The position numbers were made by a program, and so were the translations under genes. From a virus: a stretch of 31,608 nt of DNA. The stretch spans positions 1 through 31,608 of the IMG/VR virus record IMGVR_UViG_3300009335_000004. One strand, given 5' to 3'. Below the pieces are notes generated by a model. It was not told the DNA's origin. It worked only from the letters and a program-made list of their open reading frames with translations, and did no database searches. Shown here one piece after another: positions 1 to 7,603 of the stretch (its first letter is position 1; each line of letters opens with the position of its first letter).

Positions 1-117
1 TGTGAACTCATCAAACTCATGAAGATAACTGAGTTCAGCGTCAATTTTGTCTAGCTCATCCAATAACGGGTGAAGCGTAGTTAGAATCTCTTTATAAATT
101 GCGTCTTTATTTTTCAT
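1..117 (-). CDS. Hypothetical small protein, N-terminal part (runs off the left edge)
   Basis: This frame opens with ATG at 117 and stays open for 39 codons to the window edge. The ATG overlaps the TGA of the preceding gene (ATGA at 114-117), and a GGAG lies 9 bases upstream. If the window is a closed circle, the frame continues without a break into 31608-31510 and gives a 71-residue, highly charged, probably helical protein. The downstream half ends in an ATGA overlap with the next gene, just as this half begins with one, which supports the join. I do not recognise the family. Confidence 0.7.
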   Translation of the reverse strand, partial: MKNKDAIYKEILTTLHPLLDELDKIDAELSYLHEFDEFT

Positions 118-305
118 TTCAATATCTCCCAAGTGCGATTATTAAAAGTAACTGTGGCGAACTCATCACCCAGCCTGTTGAATTTCAAGCGAAGGTTGTG
201 CGTGGTGGTTCTTTTGTTAAATCCACTAATAGCGTTAGGGTTAGCAACCAACAATTTAGTCAACTGGTTTCTGTTTAGGTCTTTTAGTTGTTTGGTGACT
301 ATCAT
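114..305 (-). CDS. Hypothetical protein, 63 aa
   Basis: Basic small protein of unknown function in the first operon behind the promoter at 881-908. An in-frame ATG exists further upstream at 371, but I chose ATG at 305 because it has the Shine-Dalgarno GGAG with good spacing and lies just after a stable hairpin (321-338). The longer form would overlap the previous gene. The stop overlaps the next start as ATGA. No known motif is visible; it probably belongs to the early host-takeover genes. Confidence 0.65.
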   Translation of the reverse strand: MIVTKQLKDLNRNQLTKLLVANPNAISGFNKRTTTHNLRLKFNRLGDEFATVTFNNRTWEILK

Positions 306-320
306 TTTCTTCTCCGTTGT

Positions 321-338
321 GGGGTGCTTGCGCACCCC
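321..338 (-). promoter_or_regulatory. GNRA-tetraloop hairpin just before a ribosome binding site
   Basis: In the minus-strand RNA, GGGGTGC pairs perfectly with GCACCCC around a GCAA tetraloop. Right after it comes ACAACGGAGAAGAAAATG, the ribosome binding site and start of the 114-305 gene. There is no T-run, so it is not an intrinsic terminator. A hairpin of different stem sequence but the same design precedes the gene at 26815-27111. The likely role is mRNA 5'-end protection or a processing point. Confidence 0.6.
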
Positions 339-345
339 GTTTAAA

Positions 346-687
346 TTAAATTTTCTCGCTTTCCCATCCAAGTCTATGAACGTAAATAACTGTTGCTACT
401 GCTCTGTTGACTGTGCCATCCTTTTTAGTTGGCTGAACTTCAACTCTCCAGTTATTGCCAATTTCTTGGTTATCGTTTGTGATGAGTTTCTGCCACCTTG
501 CGTCAACCTTCATAGCTGTGACACATATATGTTTAGTGCCAACACCATCAAAATAAACATCACCTACATTTATGTTGTTCATTATTTCGTGATGGCAATC
601 GCCACGAACATGGTCAGTCAATCTGAATAATTCGTTATCCCAAGTCTTGCCAGTTAGTTCAGGTGTTTCTATATCTCTTACTCTCAT
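346..687 (-). CDS. Hypothetical protein, 113 aa
   Basis: Soluble protein of unknown function, second gene of the leftward early operon. AGGAGATAGAAAATG gives a strong ribosome binding site for the ATG at 687, and the stop codon of the small membrane gene upstream overlaps that site. The middle part (roughly residues 40-105) is rich in beta-forming residues and may be a small barrel. No catalytic motif is seen and I do not recognise the family. Confidence 0.65.
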   Translation of the reverse strand: MRVRDIETPELTGKTWDNELFRLTDHVRGDCHHEIMNNINVGDVYFDGVGTKHICVTAMKVDARWQKLITNDNQEIGNNWRVEVQPTKKDGTVNRAVATVIYVHRLGWESEKI

Positions 688-697
688 TTTCTATCTC

Positions 698-826
698 CTA
701 TTTAAAAGAATTGTAGATTGTAACAAGAAGAATTGCTATACCAATACCTACTATTAAGGTAACTCCAAGAACAAACCAATCGTCAGATTCGTATTCTTTG
801 AATGTCTTTGTTGCAACTTCTCTCAT
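698..826 (-). CDS. Small single-pass membrane protein, 42 aa
   Basis: First gene behind the strong promoter at 881-908. CAGGAGATAGAAAATG gives an excellent ribosome binding site, identical to that of the next gene. The protein has a charged N-terminal third (residues 1-17) and one hydrophobic helix (about 18-38). As the first-expressed early gene it could act at the host membrane, for example in superinfection exclusion, but that is inference. It was found by reading the gap between larger genes. Confidence 0.6.
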   Translation of the reverse strand: MREVATKTFKEYESDDWFVLGVTLIVGIGIAILLVTIYNSFK

Positions 827-873
827 TTTCTATCTCCTGTTTTTTGGTTTTATGGGTTTTTTTGTGTTCCCAT

Positions 874-889
874 GCGTATAATTATACGC
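874..889. promoter_or_regulatory. Candidate operator: perfect 16-bp palindrome over the -10 box
   Basis: GCGTATAATTATACGC is a perfect palindrome. It contains the TATAAT of the leftward promoter (881-908) and lies about 77 bases before the divergent HTH gene at 966. A repressor dimer bound here would block the main leftward promoter. The adjacent HTH protein is the obvious candidate ligand, but this is inference from position. Confidence 0.6.
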
Positions 890-908
890 CTTTTTTTCGT
901 ATTGTCAA
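881..908 (-). promoter_or_regulatory. Strong sigma70-type promoter (main early leftward promoter)
   Basis: On the minus strand, a perfect TTGACA (908-903) and a perfect TATAAT (886-881) are separated by 16 bases. The spacer is A-rich, with a run of seven A before GGCG. The promoter at 14782-14810 shares most of this spacer. It would transcribe 698-826 and the early operon that runs across the window edge. Confidence 0.85.
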
Positions 909-953
909 GTGTTTTTTTAAAAAAAATATTAAAATTCTTAAAAATACTTACGT

Positions 954-966
954 TATAATAAGCGCA
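954..966 (+). promoter_or_regulatory. Promoter -10 for a leaderless HTH mRNA
   Basis: TATAAT at 954-959 is followed 6 bases later by the ATG at 966, so the expected transcription start falls at or next to the A of the start codon. No Shine-Dalgarno sequence precedes this ATG. The -35 region is weak (AT-rich, no TTGACA), which would allow activation or a low basal level. The arrangement resembles lambda PRM and its leaderless cI mRNA; that comparison is inference. Confidence 0.5.
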
Positions 967-1157
967 TGAACATAAAACAATACATAAAACAAAGGGGCTA
1001 CACCTATCAAAAAGTAGCACATGAGTTGGGGTATTCTTTACCCACGCTTGAGAAACTAATAGTCACAAGACCGAATGCTATATACTATGCGGTCAAAGGG
1101 TTGCCCGAAATATCACACATAAAACGAGAGCGAATAAAGCAAATCCGCAATAAGTGA
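966..1157 (+). CDS. HTH DNA-binding protein, possible repressor, 63 aa
   Basis: Small basic protein with a helix-turn-helix at about residues 12-35 (pattern KVAHELGYSLPTLEKLI). It has no visible dimerisation or cleavage domain and is much shorter than a CI repressor. It is divergent from the main leftward promoter, with a palindromic candidate operator between them, so control of that promoter is likely. It appears to be translated from a leaderless mRNA. The next gene starts with a GTG overlapping its TGA, so the two are translationally coupled. Confidence 0.65.
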   Translation: MNIKQYIKQRGYTYQKVAHELGYSLPTLEKLIVTRPNAIYYAVKGLPEISHIKRERIKQIRNK

Positions 1158-1498
1158 ATGACATAGAACACCAAATCCAGAAATCTATTGCTCAATACTT
1201 AGATATGAAGGGTTATTGTTGGTGGGCTGTTCCTAACGGTGGTAGGCGAACATTAGGCGTGGCTCGAAAAATGAAAGCGGAAGGTGCGAAAGCTGGTGTT
1301 CCCGACATAACATTGATTCACAATGGCAAATACTACGGTATAGAGGTTAAAAAGCCAAAGACAGGTACACCCCAAGGGAGGCTTAGTAAGTCCCAAATAT
1401 CGATGATTAAGCATATCGAGGATGCTGGTTCTAAGGTCGGGATTGTCTATAGTGTTCTTGATGTATTAAATCTATTAAAATCATGGAAGATAGAATGA
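1154..1498 (+). CDS. VRR-NUC domain nuclease, 114 aa
   Basis: Single-domain nuclease of the PD-(D/E)XK superfamily, VRR-NUC type. It shows the family pattern: PNGGRR near residue 28, an AxGxxAGVPD block with the first catalytic Asp near 50, the GIEVKKPKTG block with the Glu and Lys near 63-66, and a following Ser-x-x-Gln. Standalone VRR-NUC proteins in phages are thought to act on branched or flapped DNA during recombination or packaging. The GTG start overlaps the HTH gene's stop (GTGA) and its own stop overlaps the next start (ATGA). It is transcribed against the rest of the phage. Confidence 0.85.
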   Translation: MNDIEHQIQKSIAQYLDMKGYCWWAVPNGGRRTLGVARKMKAEGAKAGVPDITLIHNGKYYGIEVKKPKTGTPQGRLSKSQISMIKHIEDAGSKVGIVYSVLDVLNLLKSWKIE

Positions 1499-1674
1499 GC
1501 AATCTAACTAGAAAACTGTGGAAAGTCGCTGACGCAGTGGAAGTACAAGCGACAACAATAAGGAGTAGCAATATGTTTGAAGATTTAATGAGCTGGGCTA
1601 AGAACAACAAGAAAGTAGTAGCTATTGTAGGAGTGGTATTAGCACTAATCGTGTTTAATTCCCTCTTTGCGTGA
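1495..1674 (+). CDS. Small membrane protein, 59 aa
   Basis: The N-terminal two thirds are polar and probably helical. Residues about 38-57 form one hydrophobic segment ending in NSLFA. I chose the ATG at 1495, which forms an ATGA overlap with the nuclease stop; an ATG at 1483 would add four residues. The position in a regulator/nuclease operon suggests an accessory function, possibly membrane-linked exclusion. I do not recognise the family. Confidence 0.55.
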   Translation: MSNLTRKLWKVADAVEVQATTIRSSNMFEDLMSWAKNNKKVVAIVGVVLALIVFNSLFA

Positions 1675-1823
1675 GCAAGTTAGACTTAATTTCTGGTCGT
1701 ATAAGGCAGGGTGACGAAAACCCTGCCTCTATCCAACAGAGAGAGCAGAGAGAAGCAGAACAAAAAAAGCGAAGGAAGCCAAAAGAGAAGCGCCCTTTCT
1801 GGAAGCAGGATTGGAGGAAGTGA
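1671..1823 (+). CDS. Small strongly basic protein, 50 aa, GTG start
   Basis: The GTG at 1671 overlaps the TGA of the preceding gene (GTGA), the same coupling used at the other junctions of this operon. The frame runs 50 codons to TGA at 1821-1823, only 4 bases from the end of the converging phosphoesterase gene. Residues about 24-50 are dense in Lys and Arg with three Trp/Phe, suggesting nucleic-acid or membrane binding. The evidence is coupling and the intact frame; no family is recognised. Confidence 0.5.
   Translation: MSKLDLISGRIRQGDENPASIQQREQREAEQKKRRKPKEKRPFWKQDWRK
1704..1728 (-). terminator. Candidate end-of-operon hairpin
   Basis: AGGCAGGG and CCCTGCCT form a perfect 8-bp stem with a 9-base loop, lying about 100 bases beyond the stop of the last leftward gene (1828). 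In the minus direction only TTATA follows, a weak U-tract. It lies inside the 1671-1823 frame, so coding is an alternative explanation. It could end late leftward transcription before it runs into the plus-strand operon. Confidence 0.35.
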
Positions 1824-1827
1824 ATAC

Positions 1828-2988
1828 TTATCTACTTGAACGAACCATCTTGAGGCTCGCTGTATTTCGACCAACCTCGCCAAACTCTTTATGAAGAATG
1901 ATGCAGTTCATATCTTTACCAGAGCGGTATCCCATTCCAGCATGCCAGCTATCATTTGGTGCTAAATTCCTGAACGATTCCCAAGTACAACCAACAAACT
2001 CAATAGCATTTCTTGAATGAATATGACCAGTGTACCAGTATCTAAATTCTGTTTCACCCCAATCTTTAGCTCTATCTGATGCCATTATTTGAGGTAGTTT
2101 ATCTGGCTTTGCGGTATCTCCATGTGCTGAACCAATTAAAACTTTTCCGAATTTGTAATACCAAAATTTACTCGGCACAACATCAACAAAGACCCTAGGC
2201 TCATCATGAAAGAACTTCTCCATCGCTAATCCTAAGAAGATTGACGAGTGGTCATCATGGTTGCCGATTATATTCTTAACTATAACCTTCTCATGCTTCT
2301 CAAGCGCTGATAGAGTTATTTCAATCATCAAGTCTATACCAGTTTTAAGAACCTTTGCCCATCTTCCATCAACATCCAGAGCATTGCCAGACCTAGCTGT
2401 ACGGTTCTGCTGATTATCCGAATGGAAAAAGTCACCGAGGTTCAGTATGAGTCCTGTTTTAGAGGGCGGACTTCTATCGACTAGAGCGTTGGTTGCTCGT
2501 CTTAAATCTTCAGAAGCAATCTTTAAATCGAAATCTTCGCCCGATTCTTCTGCCCAAGCGTACATTCCTATATGAGGGTCTCCCATTGGATAAACCGCCA
2601 AAATATCATCATCAACAACATCTGGTGTTGATATGTTACCGATAGGCTGAAAATCACCAAGTGCCTCGGTAAATACTTCTGCTACTTCCTCATAAGAGTG
2701 TCCAGAATTTTGCGTTTTAACCCATTGCCCCTTTACTTGACCATCTTGGTCGTAGTAAGTTGAAACCCCTTTAACATCAAACCCTTCTGCGGTCTGGTGG
2801 GTCATATCCGCCTCTGGCGCGATACCTACTTTAGAAGCTCTCAATTTAAGCATTCTTAAAGTACGAGATACGTTCTGATGACAAATCCCAAGTTCGTCAG
2901 CTACCGCTCTAACCGACTGTAAACGAATGTAGGACTCTAACTTAGCTTTCTGCGACTCTGACGTGCAGAATTCATAAAGATGGTGCAT
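1828..2988 (-). CDS. Calcineurin-like metallophosphoesterase with N-terminal HTH
   Basis: The N-terminal ~60 residues look like a helix-turn-helix (VRAVADELGICHQNVSRTL). The rest carries the metallophosphoesterase blocks in order: GDPHIG near 137, GDFFHSD near 190, GNHDD near 245, SAHGD near 293 and GHIHS near 323. These supply the metal-binding Asp, Asn and His residues. Such phage enzymes cleave phosphodiesters or phosphomonoesters; the substrate is unknown. It is the last gene of the leftward transcript, in the late region next to possible lysis genes. The HTH may guide it to DNA. Confidence 0.8.
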   Translation of the reverse strand: MHHLYEFCTSESQKAKLESYIRLQSVRAVADELGICHQNVSRTLRMLKLRASKVGIAPEADMTHQTAEGFDVKGVSTYYDQDGQVKGQWVKTQNSGHSYEEVAEVFTEALGDFQPIGNISTPDVVDDDILAVYPMGDPHIGMYAWAEESGEDFDLKIASEDLRRATNALVDRSPPSKTGLILNLGDFFHSDNQQNRTARSGNALDVDGRWAKVLKTGIDLMIEITLSALEKHEKVIVKNIIGNHDDHSSIFLGLAMEKFFHDEPRVFVDVVPSKFWYYKFGKVLIGSAHGDTAKPDKLPQIMASDRAKDWGETEFRYWYTGHIHSRNAIEFVGCTWESFRNLAPNDSWHAGMGYRSGKDMNCIILHKEFGEVGRNTASLKMVRSSR

Positions 2989-2992
2989 TTAA

Positions 2993-3406
2993 CTACCTCT
3001 TTGCGTTTGAATTTCCGAAGTAAAATCCGACCACAGCCATAATAGCGTGAGGTAGATAGTCTGGTGTAACTACGCCTTCTAGTTCGACATAGCGTGTAAC
3101 CGTCTTTGTAAAATCTAAGAACCAGAATTTGAACCCTTCAACGTATTCAATTGGTACTTGAGTGCTGGTGTCCCATAATGCTGGAGCAATTAAAATAAAA
3201 CCAGCCATCGCCACAAACGATACAACAAGAAAGCGTCTTGCCCAGTTTGCGCTTGTTGTTTGGAAGGCTCTAGCATCTTTTAAAGCACCCTCTCTTGCTA
3301 AACGCTCATCCGCAAGGTCTTGTCTTTTATCAGCCTGAAGTCGAATGTAAGCCGATGCTATATAGCTTACAATCATTGTTATTAATTCTAATGGTAAACC
3401 AAACAT
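2993..3406 (-). CDS. Putative holin-like membrane protein, 137 aa
   Basis: Three hydrophobic stretches are visible: residues about 3-21, 60-80 and 120-132, with a charged helical section (25-55) between the first two. This topology and the late, post-tail position fit a three-helix holin, but no lysis enzyme was recognised beside it, so the role is inferred. There is no clear Shine-Dalgarno before the ATG at 3406. It ends 4 bases before the phosphoesterase start. Confidence 0.45.
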   Translation of the reverse strand: MFGLPLELITMIVSYIASAYIRLQADKRQDLADERLAREGALKDARAFQTTSANWARRFLVVSFVAMAGFILIAPALWDTSTQVPIEYVEGFKFWFLDFTKTVTRYVELEGVVTPDYLPHAIMAVVGFYFGNSNAKR

Positions 3407-3464
3407 GTTAGTTTAAATAAAGTGTCAAGAACCAGCCAACCAGCTATTAGAAAAATCCATATCT

Positions 3465-3725
3465 TCATTCATATCTTGAAGTTTGATACTTATGAATAAT
3501 GTCAATCATCTTGTCCAGCTTCTCGTCAATACGCCTGAACATTTCCTTGTTGTCATTCTGCATCTGAACAATCTGTTCTTGCATATTTGCCTGCTGTGCC
3601 TGAAGGACTGCCACGTCTTTCTCAATTCCAGTGATGTAAACAATAGCACTCAAGATGAGAACACCTGTTGTTGCTATATGCGATAGACTTATCGCCTTAC
3701 TTACGTGCCATTTCTCTTGTGCCAT
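3465..3725 (-). CDS. Small membrane protein with coiled coil, holin/spanin-like, 86 aa
   Basis: The N terminus is short and polar, followed by one membrane helix (about residues 14-32) and a long heptad-patterned coiled coil (34-78, rich in Gln, Ile, Met). This resembles short phage lysis-cassette proteins such as class II/III holins or i-spanins. It is located after the tail genes and beside a multi-helix membrane protein. The exact lysis role cannot be decided from sequence. Confidence 0.5.
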   Translation of the reverse strand: MAQEKWHVSKAISLSHIATTGVLILSAIVYITGIEKDVAVLQAQQANMQEQIVQMQNDNKEMFRRIDEKLDKMIDIIHKYQTSRYE

Positions 3726-3730
3726 TGTTT

Positions 3731-3976
3731 TTATTCCTTGTTTGAAATCATCATTTGATAAGCGCTAACTACCTCATCTGTCCAAGTAGCGTTAGCGATT
3801 GCTACTACCTTTGGGTCTTCATTGGTTAAGTCATCCGCAGGTACAAGAACGTGTCTGTGGAATGATGAGGATAATACCTCGCCATCTTCAAGTACTCTTG
3901 TTGCTGTGCGTACTTGTACTTGACCCATCTCTAATACTTCAATCTTATCTACTACTGTTTGTTTTTCTAAAGCCAT
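3731..3976 (-). CDS. Hypothetical late protein, 81 aa
   Basis: Acidic soluble protein of unknown function between the tail-tip gene and the lysis-like genes. The residues RTATRVLEDGE and HRHVLVPADDL form two conserved-looking stretches; similar proteins occur near tail fibres of aquatic phages (memory, not checked). It could assist tail-fibre assembly. It has a good ribosome binding site (AGGAGCAAAT) before ATG at 3976. Confidence 0.6.
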   Translation of the reverse strand: MALEKQTVVDKIEVLEMGQVQVRTATRVLEDGEVLSSSFHRHVLVPADDLTNEDPKVVAIANATWTDEVVSAYQMMISNKE

Positions 3977-4029
3977 ATTTGCTCCTTGTTGTTAATAATT
4001 TGTCCACTCCTAGAATCCACTAGGAGTAA

Positions 4030-6489
4030 TTAAACCATATATGTAATATTGATAAAAACATCAGATGTGCCACTTGTATAATCGCTCACAGTAAGAAAGT
4101 CATCAGCAACATTATCACCGTATTCGTTAATCCTGCACCATGAGTCATTATTTGTCATTACCGCACTTACTGAATTTCTTGAGTTGGCAATATTTACATT
4201 ATCAACACGCGAAATCCCGTCAGCATAATGGTGCGATGCGTTATTTGAAGTGAAGGGAAAGCCTCTAAAAAATAAGTCGTTACCGCTAGTAAGACCGGTG
4301 GTGTCCATATTAATAATATAAATTGAAACATTAACCAATCTGCCTATTTTTGTGTAAAAACCTTTTATCGTTGCAGCACTTCCTGTATTACCGCCAGTAT
4401 AGGCATCTGCGATAACTGGAGTAAAAGTACCTTCTTCGTAATCATCTAACAATTCGCTGGTCATAGACCCAGTGCCGTCACTCGTTGCTGAAAAATCAAT
4501 ACCGTGTCCGCTTGTGGATATGACTAAATTTCCGTCATTGATATGAACCATACCAGCGTTGGTTATCTTCATACGCTCAGTGCCATCTATCAGAAATTCG
4601 ATATCTGTGCTACCATGAACACTGTCACCGTCTGCGCTAAATCTCAAATCATTACTGTAAGACACTAGTTCGTGAAACAATCCTGAAGTGGTGGTGTCGG
4701 TTAATCTTACTGCTGGATTAGCCGAAGATATATCAACCTCTTGTTGTGGAGTTGTTGTACCCACCCCAATTGAAGATGCGAATGTAACGACACCGCCAAC
4801 CAAATCAGCAACAGTATGAGTTGTTGTTACCCAATCCGATGAAAAACCACCAACACTAACCGCTTTAACTCGCACATTGTAAGTCGCACCGCTAGAAACT
4901 CCAGCTAGATATATAGGACTGCCAGTAGTTTCAACCTCTCCATCATAAGTCGATGTTGTGCTAAATTGCACTATGTATTTCAAAACAAAAGCATCAACAG
5001 AGTCAGTCCAGCTAACGTGCATTCTTGCTGATATAGTTCCGTCTGAGTTGGTGAGTTGATGAGTTTCGCCAGAAGCCACCGTCAAGCCTGTTGGTGCTGT
5101 GACAGTTGTTGGGTCTGGCAGGTCGGTATCAGTGACGATTGTTATTTCGTCTGTATCTTCCCATGAGTAAGAGGCATCAAAATGCTCAATCAATGAGAGT
5201 GTTACCGTTGCATCTGAATCAAGAGACATATCCATAACTCGGAACTGTTTGCTTGACCAATTAGGTGTTGAGTGGGATACGGTTACAATATCACCAACCG
5301 CGCATTGAAGTGCTTCTGTGGTTGATAAGAATGAGCATCTAAGACCATTGCGCGACTTCTTGACAATTGTTTTAGCAATATTATAAGCCTGATAAATGCT
5401 TGTAACGGTATTTAGGTGCGCTTCTCGCGTCAATTCAAATCCATTGTCCTCGGTCTTATAAGTTGTATAGGTTGAACTTCCTGCGCGTGGGTATTCAATT
5501 TGGTCGCTTTCCCAGTTGTTGTCAGGATTGGCGAAAGTGCATATTGCCCTGTTAAATCTCTCATTATTATTTTCTGACGTAATCGCGATGCCGTCTATTA
5601 TGTGGTCTTCGTTGAAGTCAAAAACGGGAGAGCCAACTAATTCATCTTCAATGAGAATACGATACTCGCCTTGGGTGTATGGCATAATTCCACGCATGCC
5701 AGAGAGCAGTATCTTGACGTTATCAATAATTTTCTTGCCTGTGTTAATAGCGGTATTACATGAGAATTTCTCAATCGTACCTGAACCAGTGTAAGGTGTT
5801 ACGAGTTCATCACATAAGTCTGCGGCTACATGCCATGAAGAAGACAGGTTGGGATTTCCAGCAAAAACACCCGTTTCAAACGATGTCGTTGGTAAACCCT
5901 TGCCGTAACGTGAGTTCGTCATATAGTCGAGCAAGCATATCACAGGGTTCGTTGTATATCCAGTTGAGCCTGAACCACTGTTACCCCTTGGGTCGTAACA
6001 CTTTGTACCCTCAACTTCCGCATGAAATGTTGGAATTGAACTAAAGACTTCGCGGTCAAATTTGAGTCTAATTCCCAGATAAGCAACACCACTTAGCTTG
6101 TGGTCTGTTGTCCAGCTTGAAGCGTTTGTAAGCGTTGAATCTGCTGTCTGTGAATCAGTTCCTACATGCTTGTTGATAGTAACAAGACCAGAGTAGCGTG
6201 AATCGGTCGATAAAACATCATTAATCCATACATTCCCAATGCTGTTAACCTCTCCCTCTGCCAGCACCAAAGCGATGTATAGATACTCGTTATCGCTTCC
6301 TGAACTCTCAACAAATACGCGAGTTCCGCCCACTTTCCTCTTGCCGTATATAACTGGAATATCAGCAATGTTGCTAGACTTATTAACAAGAGTACCTTCT
6401 ACTTCTTGAAAGTCTTCAGGTTTTGGAGTTAATACCCAACTTATTAGCGCACCAACAACTATGTCGAATAACCAAGCCCAGAATGCCAT
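4030..6489 (-). CDS. Tail tip / host-specificity protein, J-like, 819 aa
   Basis: Large tail-tip protein that would bind the host receptor. The N-terminal ~450 residues have the J-type hub composition. A fibronectin type III-like domain spans about 465-560 (APTGLTV start, YNVRVKAV core strand). After it comes a fibre-like part with the phrase GVGTTTPQQEVDIS followed by AVRLTD, typical of trimeric tail-fibre stems. The C-terminal ~140 residues begin LLDDYEEGTFTPV and contain FYTKIGRLVNV, a receptor-binding-tip pattern seen in aquatic phages. It is shorter than lambda J (about 1130). Its start overlaps the upstream gene's stop by one base. Confidence 0.85.
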   Translation of the reverse strand: MAFWAWLFDIVVGALISWVLTPKPEDFQEVEGTLVNKSSNIADIPVIYGKRKVGGTRVFVESSGSDNEYLYIALVLAEGEVNSIGNVWINDVLSTDSRYSGLVTINKHVGTDSQTADSTLTNASSWTTDHKLSGVAYLGIRLKFDREVFSSIPTFHAEVEGTKCYDPRGNSGSGSTGYTTNPVICLLDYMTNSRYGKGLPTTSFETGVFAGNPNLSSSWHVAADLCDELVTPYTGSGTIEKFSCNTAINTGKKIIDNVKILLSGMRGIMPYTQGEYRILIEDELVGSPVFDFNEDHIIDGIAITSENNNERFNRAICTFANPDNNWESDQIEYPRAGSSTYTTYKTEDNGFELTREAHLNTVTSIYQAYNIAKTIVKKSRNGLRCSFLSTTEALQCAVGDIVTVSHSTPNWSSKQFRVMDMSLDSDATVTLSLIEHFDASYSWEDTDEITIVTDTDLPDPTTVTAPTGLTVASGETHQLTNSDGTISARMHVSWTDSVDAFVLKYIVQFSTTSTYDGEVETTGSPIYLAGVSSGATYNVRVKAVSVGGFSSDWVTTTHTVADLVGGVVTFASSIGVGTTTPQQEVDISSANPAVRLTDTTTSGLFHELVSYSNDLRFSADGDSVHGSTDIEFLIDGTERMKITNAGMVHINDGNLVISTSGHGIDFSATSDGTGSMTSELLDDYEEGTFTPVIADAYTGGNTGSAATIKGFYTKIGRLVNVSIYIINMDTTGLTSGNDLFFRGFPFTSNNASHHYADGISRVDNVNIANSRNSVSAVMTNNDSWCRINEYGDNVADDFLTVSDYTSGTSDVFINITYMV

Positions 6490-7043
6490 TACGGTCTACC
6501 CCACTTAATATCTTTATTTACAAGTGCTGAAAAATCAAATCCCTTATCAGTTGAAAAATAAAGTGCTTGTGAATTGCTGTTTGTTTTCCTTCCTGACTTC
6601 TTCTCAAAATCAGACCAATGAGAAGAGATGGATAATATGACTTCAGAGGTGGTATTACTGTCTTTAATCTGATGACCTTCAATTCGCCCATCATATAGTA
6701 AGAATGGGTCACCTATTATCTGGTTGGTGTCGTTTAAGAATGCTCTTAGAATTCGTACCTGTCTACCTGAATAACCTCCTGCAAGCATTAGATTTACAAA
6801 TGTTTGCTCTACACCGCTTAATTTAATCTTAGAAGAGCCAACTCTGATATCTGATGCTTCTTGAATGGCTTCTATTTGTAAAATATGCCCACTAGCAAGA
6901 AACGTGTTTGAGTCATAAACTATGTCTTGAGGCGAGTCTGTGTAATAAATCGGGGTTGCTAAATTAATCTCCAACAAGTGACACATCCTGAAATCATTCG
7001 TGGCGATTTCAGTGATTACGCCAGATGAGATTACACGACTCAT
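6489..7043 (-). CDS. Minor tail protein, 184 aa
   Basis: Tail-tip assembly protein, placed between the distal tail protein and the J-like tip. The N terminus (SSGVITEIATNDFRMCHLLEI) and the pattern of beta strands up to DPFLLYDGRIEG resemble the DUF2163-type N-terminal region of baseplate/tail-tip proteins. The C-terminal part ends in WGRP. It overlaps the upstream gene by 4 bases (ATGA at 7040-7043). The family call is tentative; the structural role is well supported by order. Confidence 0.65.
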   Translation of the reverse strand: MSRVISSGVITEIATNDFRMCHLLEINLATPIYYTDSPQDIVYDSNTFLASGHILQIEAIQEASDIRVGSSKIKLSGVEQTFVNLMLAGGYSGRQVRILRAFLNDTNQIIGDPFLLYDGRIEGHQIKDSNTTSEVILSISSHWSDFEKKSGRKTNSNSQALYFSTDKGFDFSALVNKDIKWGRP

Positions 7044-7603
7044 AGTGCCTCGATGAAGTCTAATTCATATCTGAATAACCCGTCATTGTTAAATGCGAAT
7101 GCTTGTACGTCATTCTTTAGCCTAACTGTTATTGGCACATCATTGTAAACAAGTGCTTCATTATCTGCAACCGCAGTAACCAATGCTGGCGAAACAGTCA
7201 AATTACCAGCAGTATGAGATACAACCATATACACCTTGTCGTGTCCAAACTTAACAAAGTCACCACTCGCTAAATCGCCAGTGCCACCATCAATGGCTAT
7301 TACTGTTTGCCCAGCAACAACCGCACCATTTGCTAAAAAAGTACCAGATGCCGTACCTCTACTGTCCTCTAAGACGGGAATTCTCATAGTAAAGGTGCTT
7401 AGAGTTCCTCGCTTACTGACAACGTAAGAATATACAGGCATGAAATCCGCTTTAGTCATAGGTGGATAAGTTGCCGTAACTTCCCATCTTTGCCCAGACA
7501 CCTTTCTCGCTTGTGTTCTGCCACTAACTGACTCGCTAAACAATGTTGGGTCTACGCTCTTTATATTCGCGGACTGAAAAACTGGTGAAGTAGGTAAACT
7601 CAT
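7040..7603 (-). CDS. Minor/distal tail protein, 187 aa
   Basis: First gene after the tape measure, a place occupied by the distal tail protein or gpM-like protein in lambda-type tails. The sequence begins with a beta-rich domain (residues 20-80), has a Gly-rich insertion around 85-125 with a small-barrel look, and ends with YELDFIEAL. The last element suggests a strand joining the hub ring. The start codon shares one base with the stop region of the tape measure. Confidence 0.7.
   Translation of the reverse strand: MSLPTSPVFQSANIKSVDPTLFSESVSGRTQARKVSGQRWEVTATYPPMTKADFMPVYSYVVSKRGTLSTFTMRIPVLEDSRGTASGTFLANGAVVAGQTVIAIDGGTGDLASGDFVKFGHDKVYMVVSHTAGNLTVSPALVTAVADNEALVYNDVPITVRLKNDVQAFAFNNDGLFRYELDFIEAL

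Noticed and set aside
133-630. Long plus-strand frame opposite the early genes
   Set aside because: Antisense to three genes with good ribosome sites; hydrophobic, low-complexity composition typical of a shadow frame.
3418-3465. 15-codon frame (MNEDMDFSNSWLAGS) overlapping the end of the 86-aa gene
   Set aside because: Too short to call; only the ATGA-like overlap supports it.
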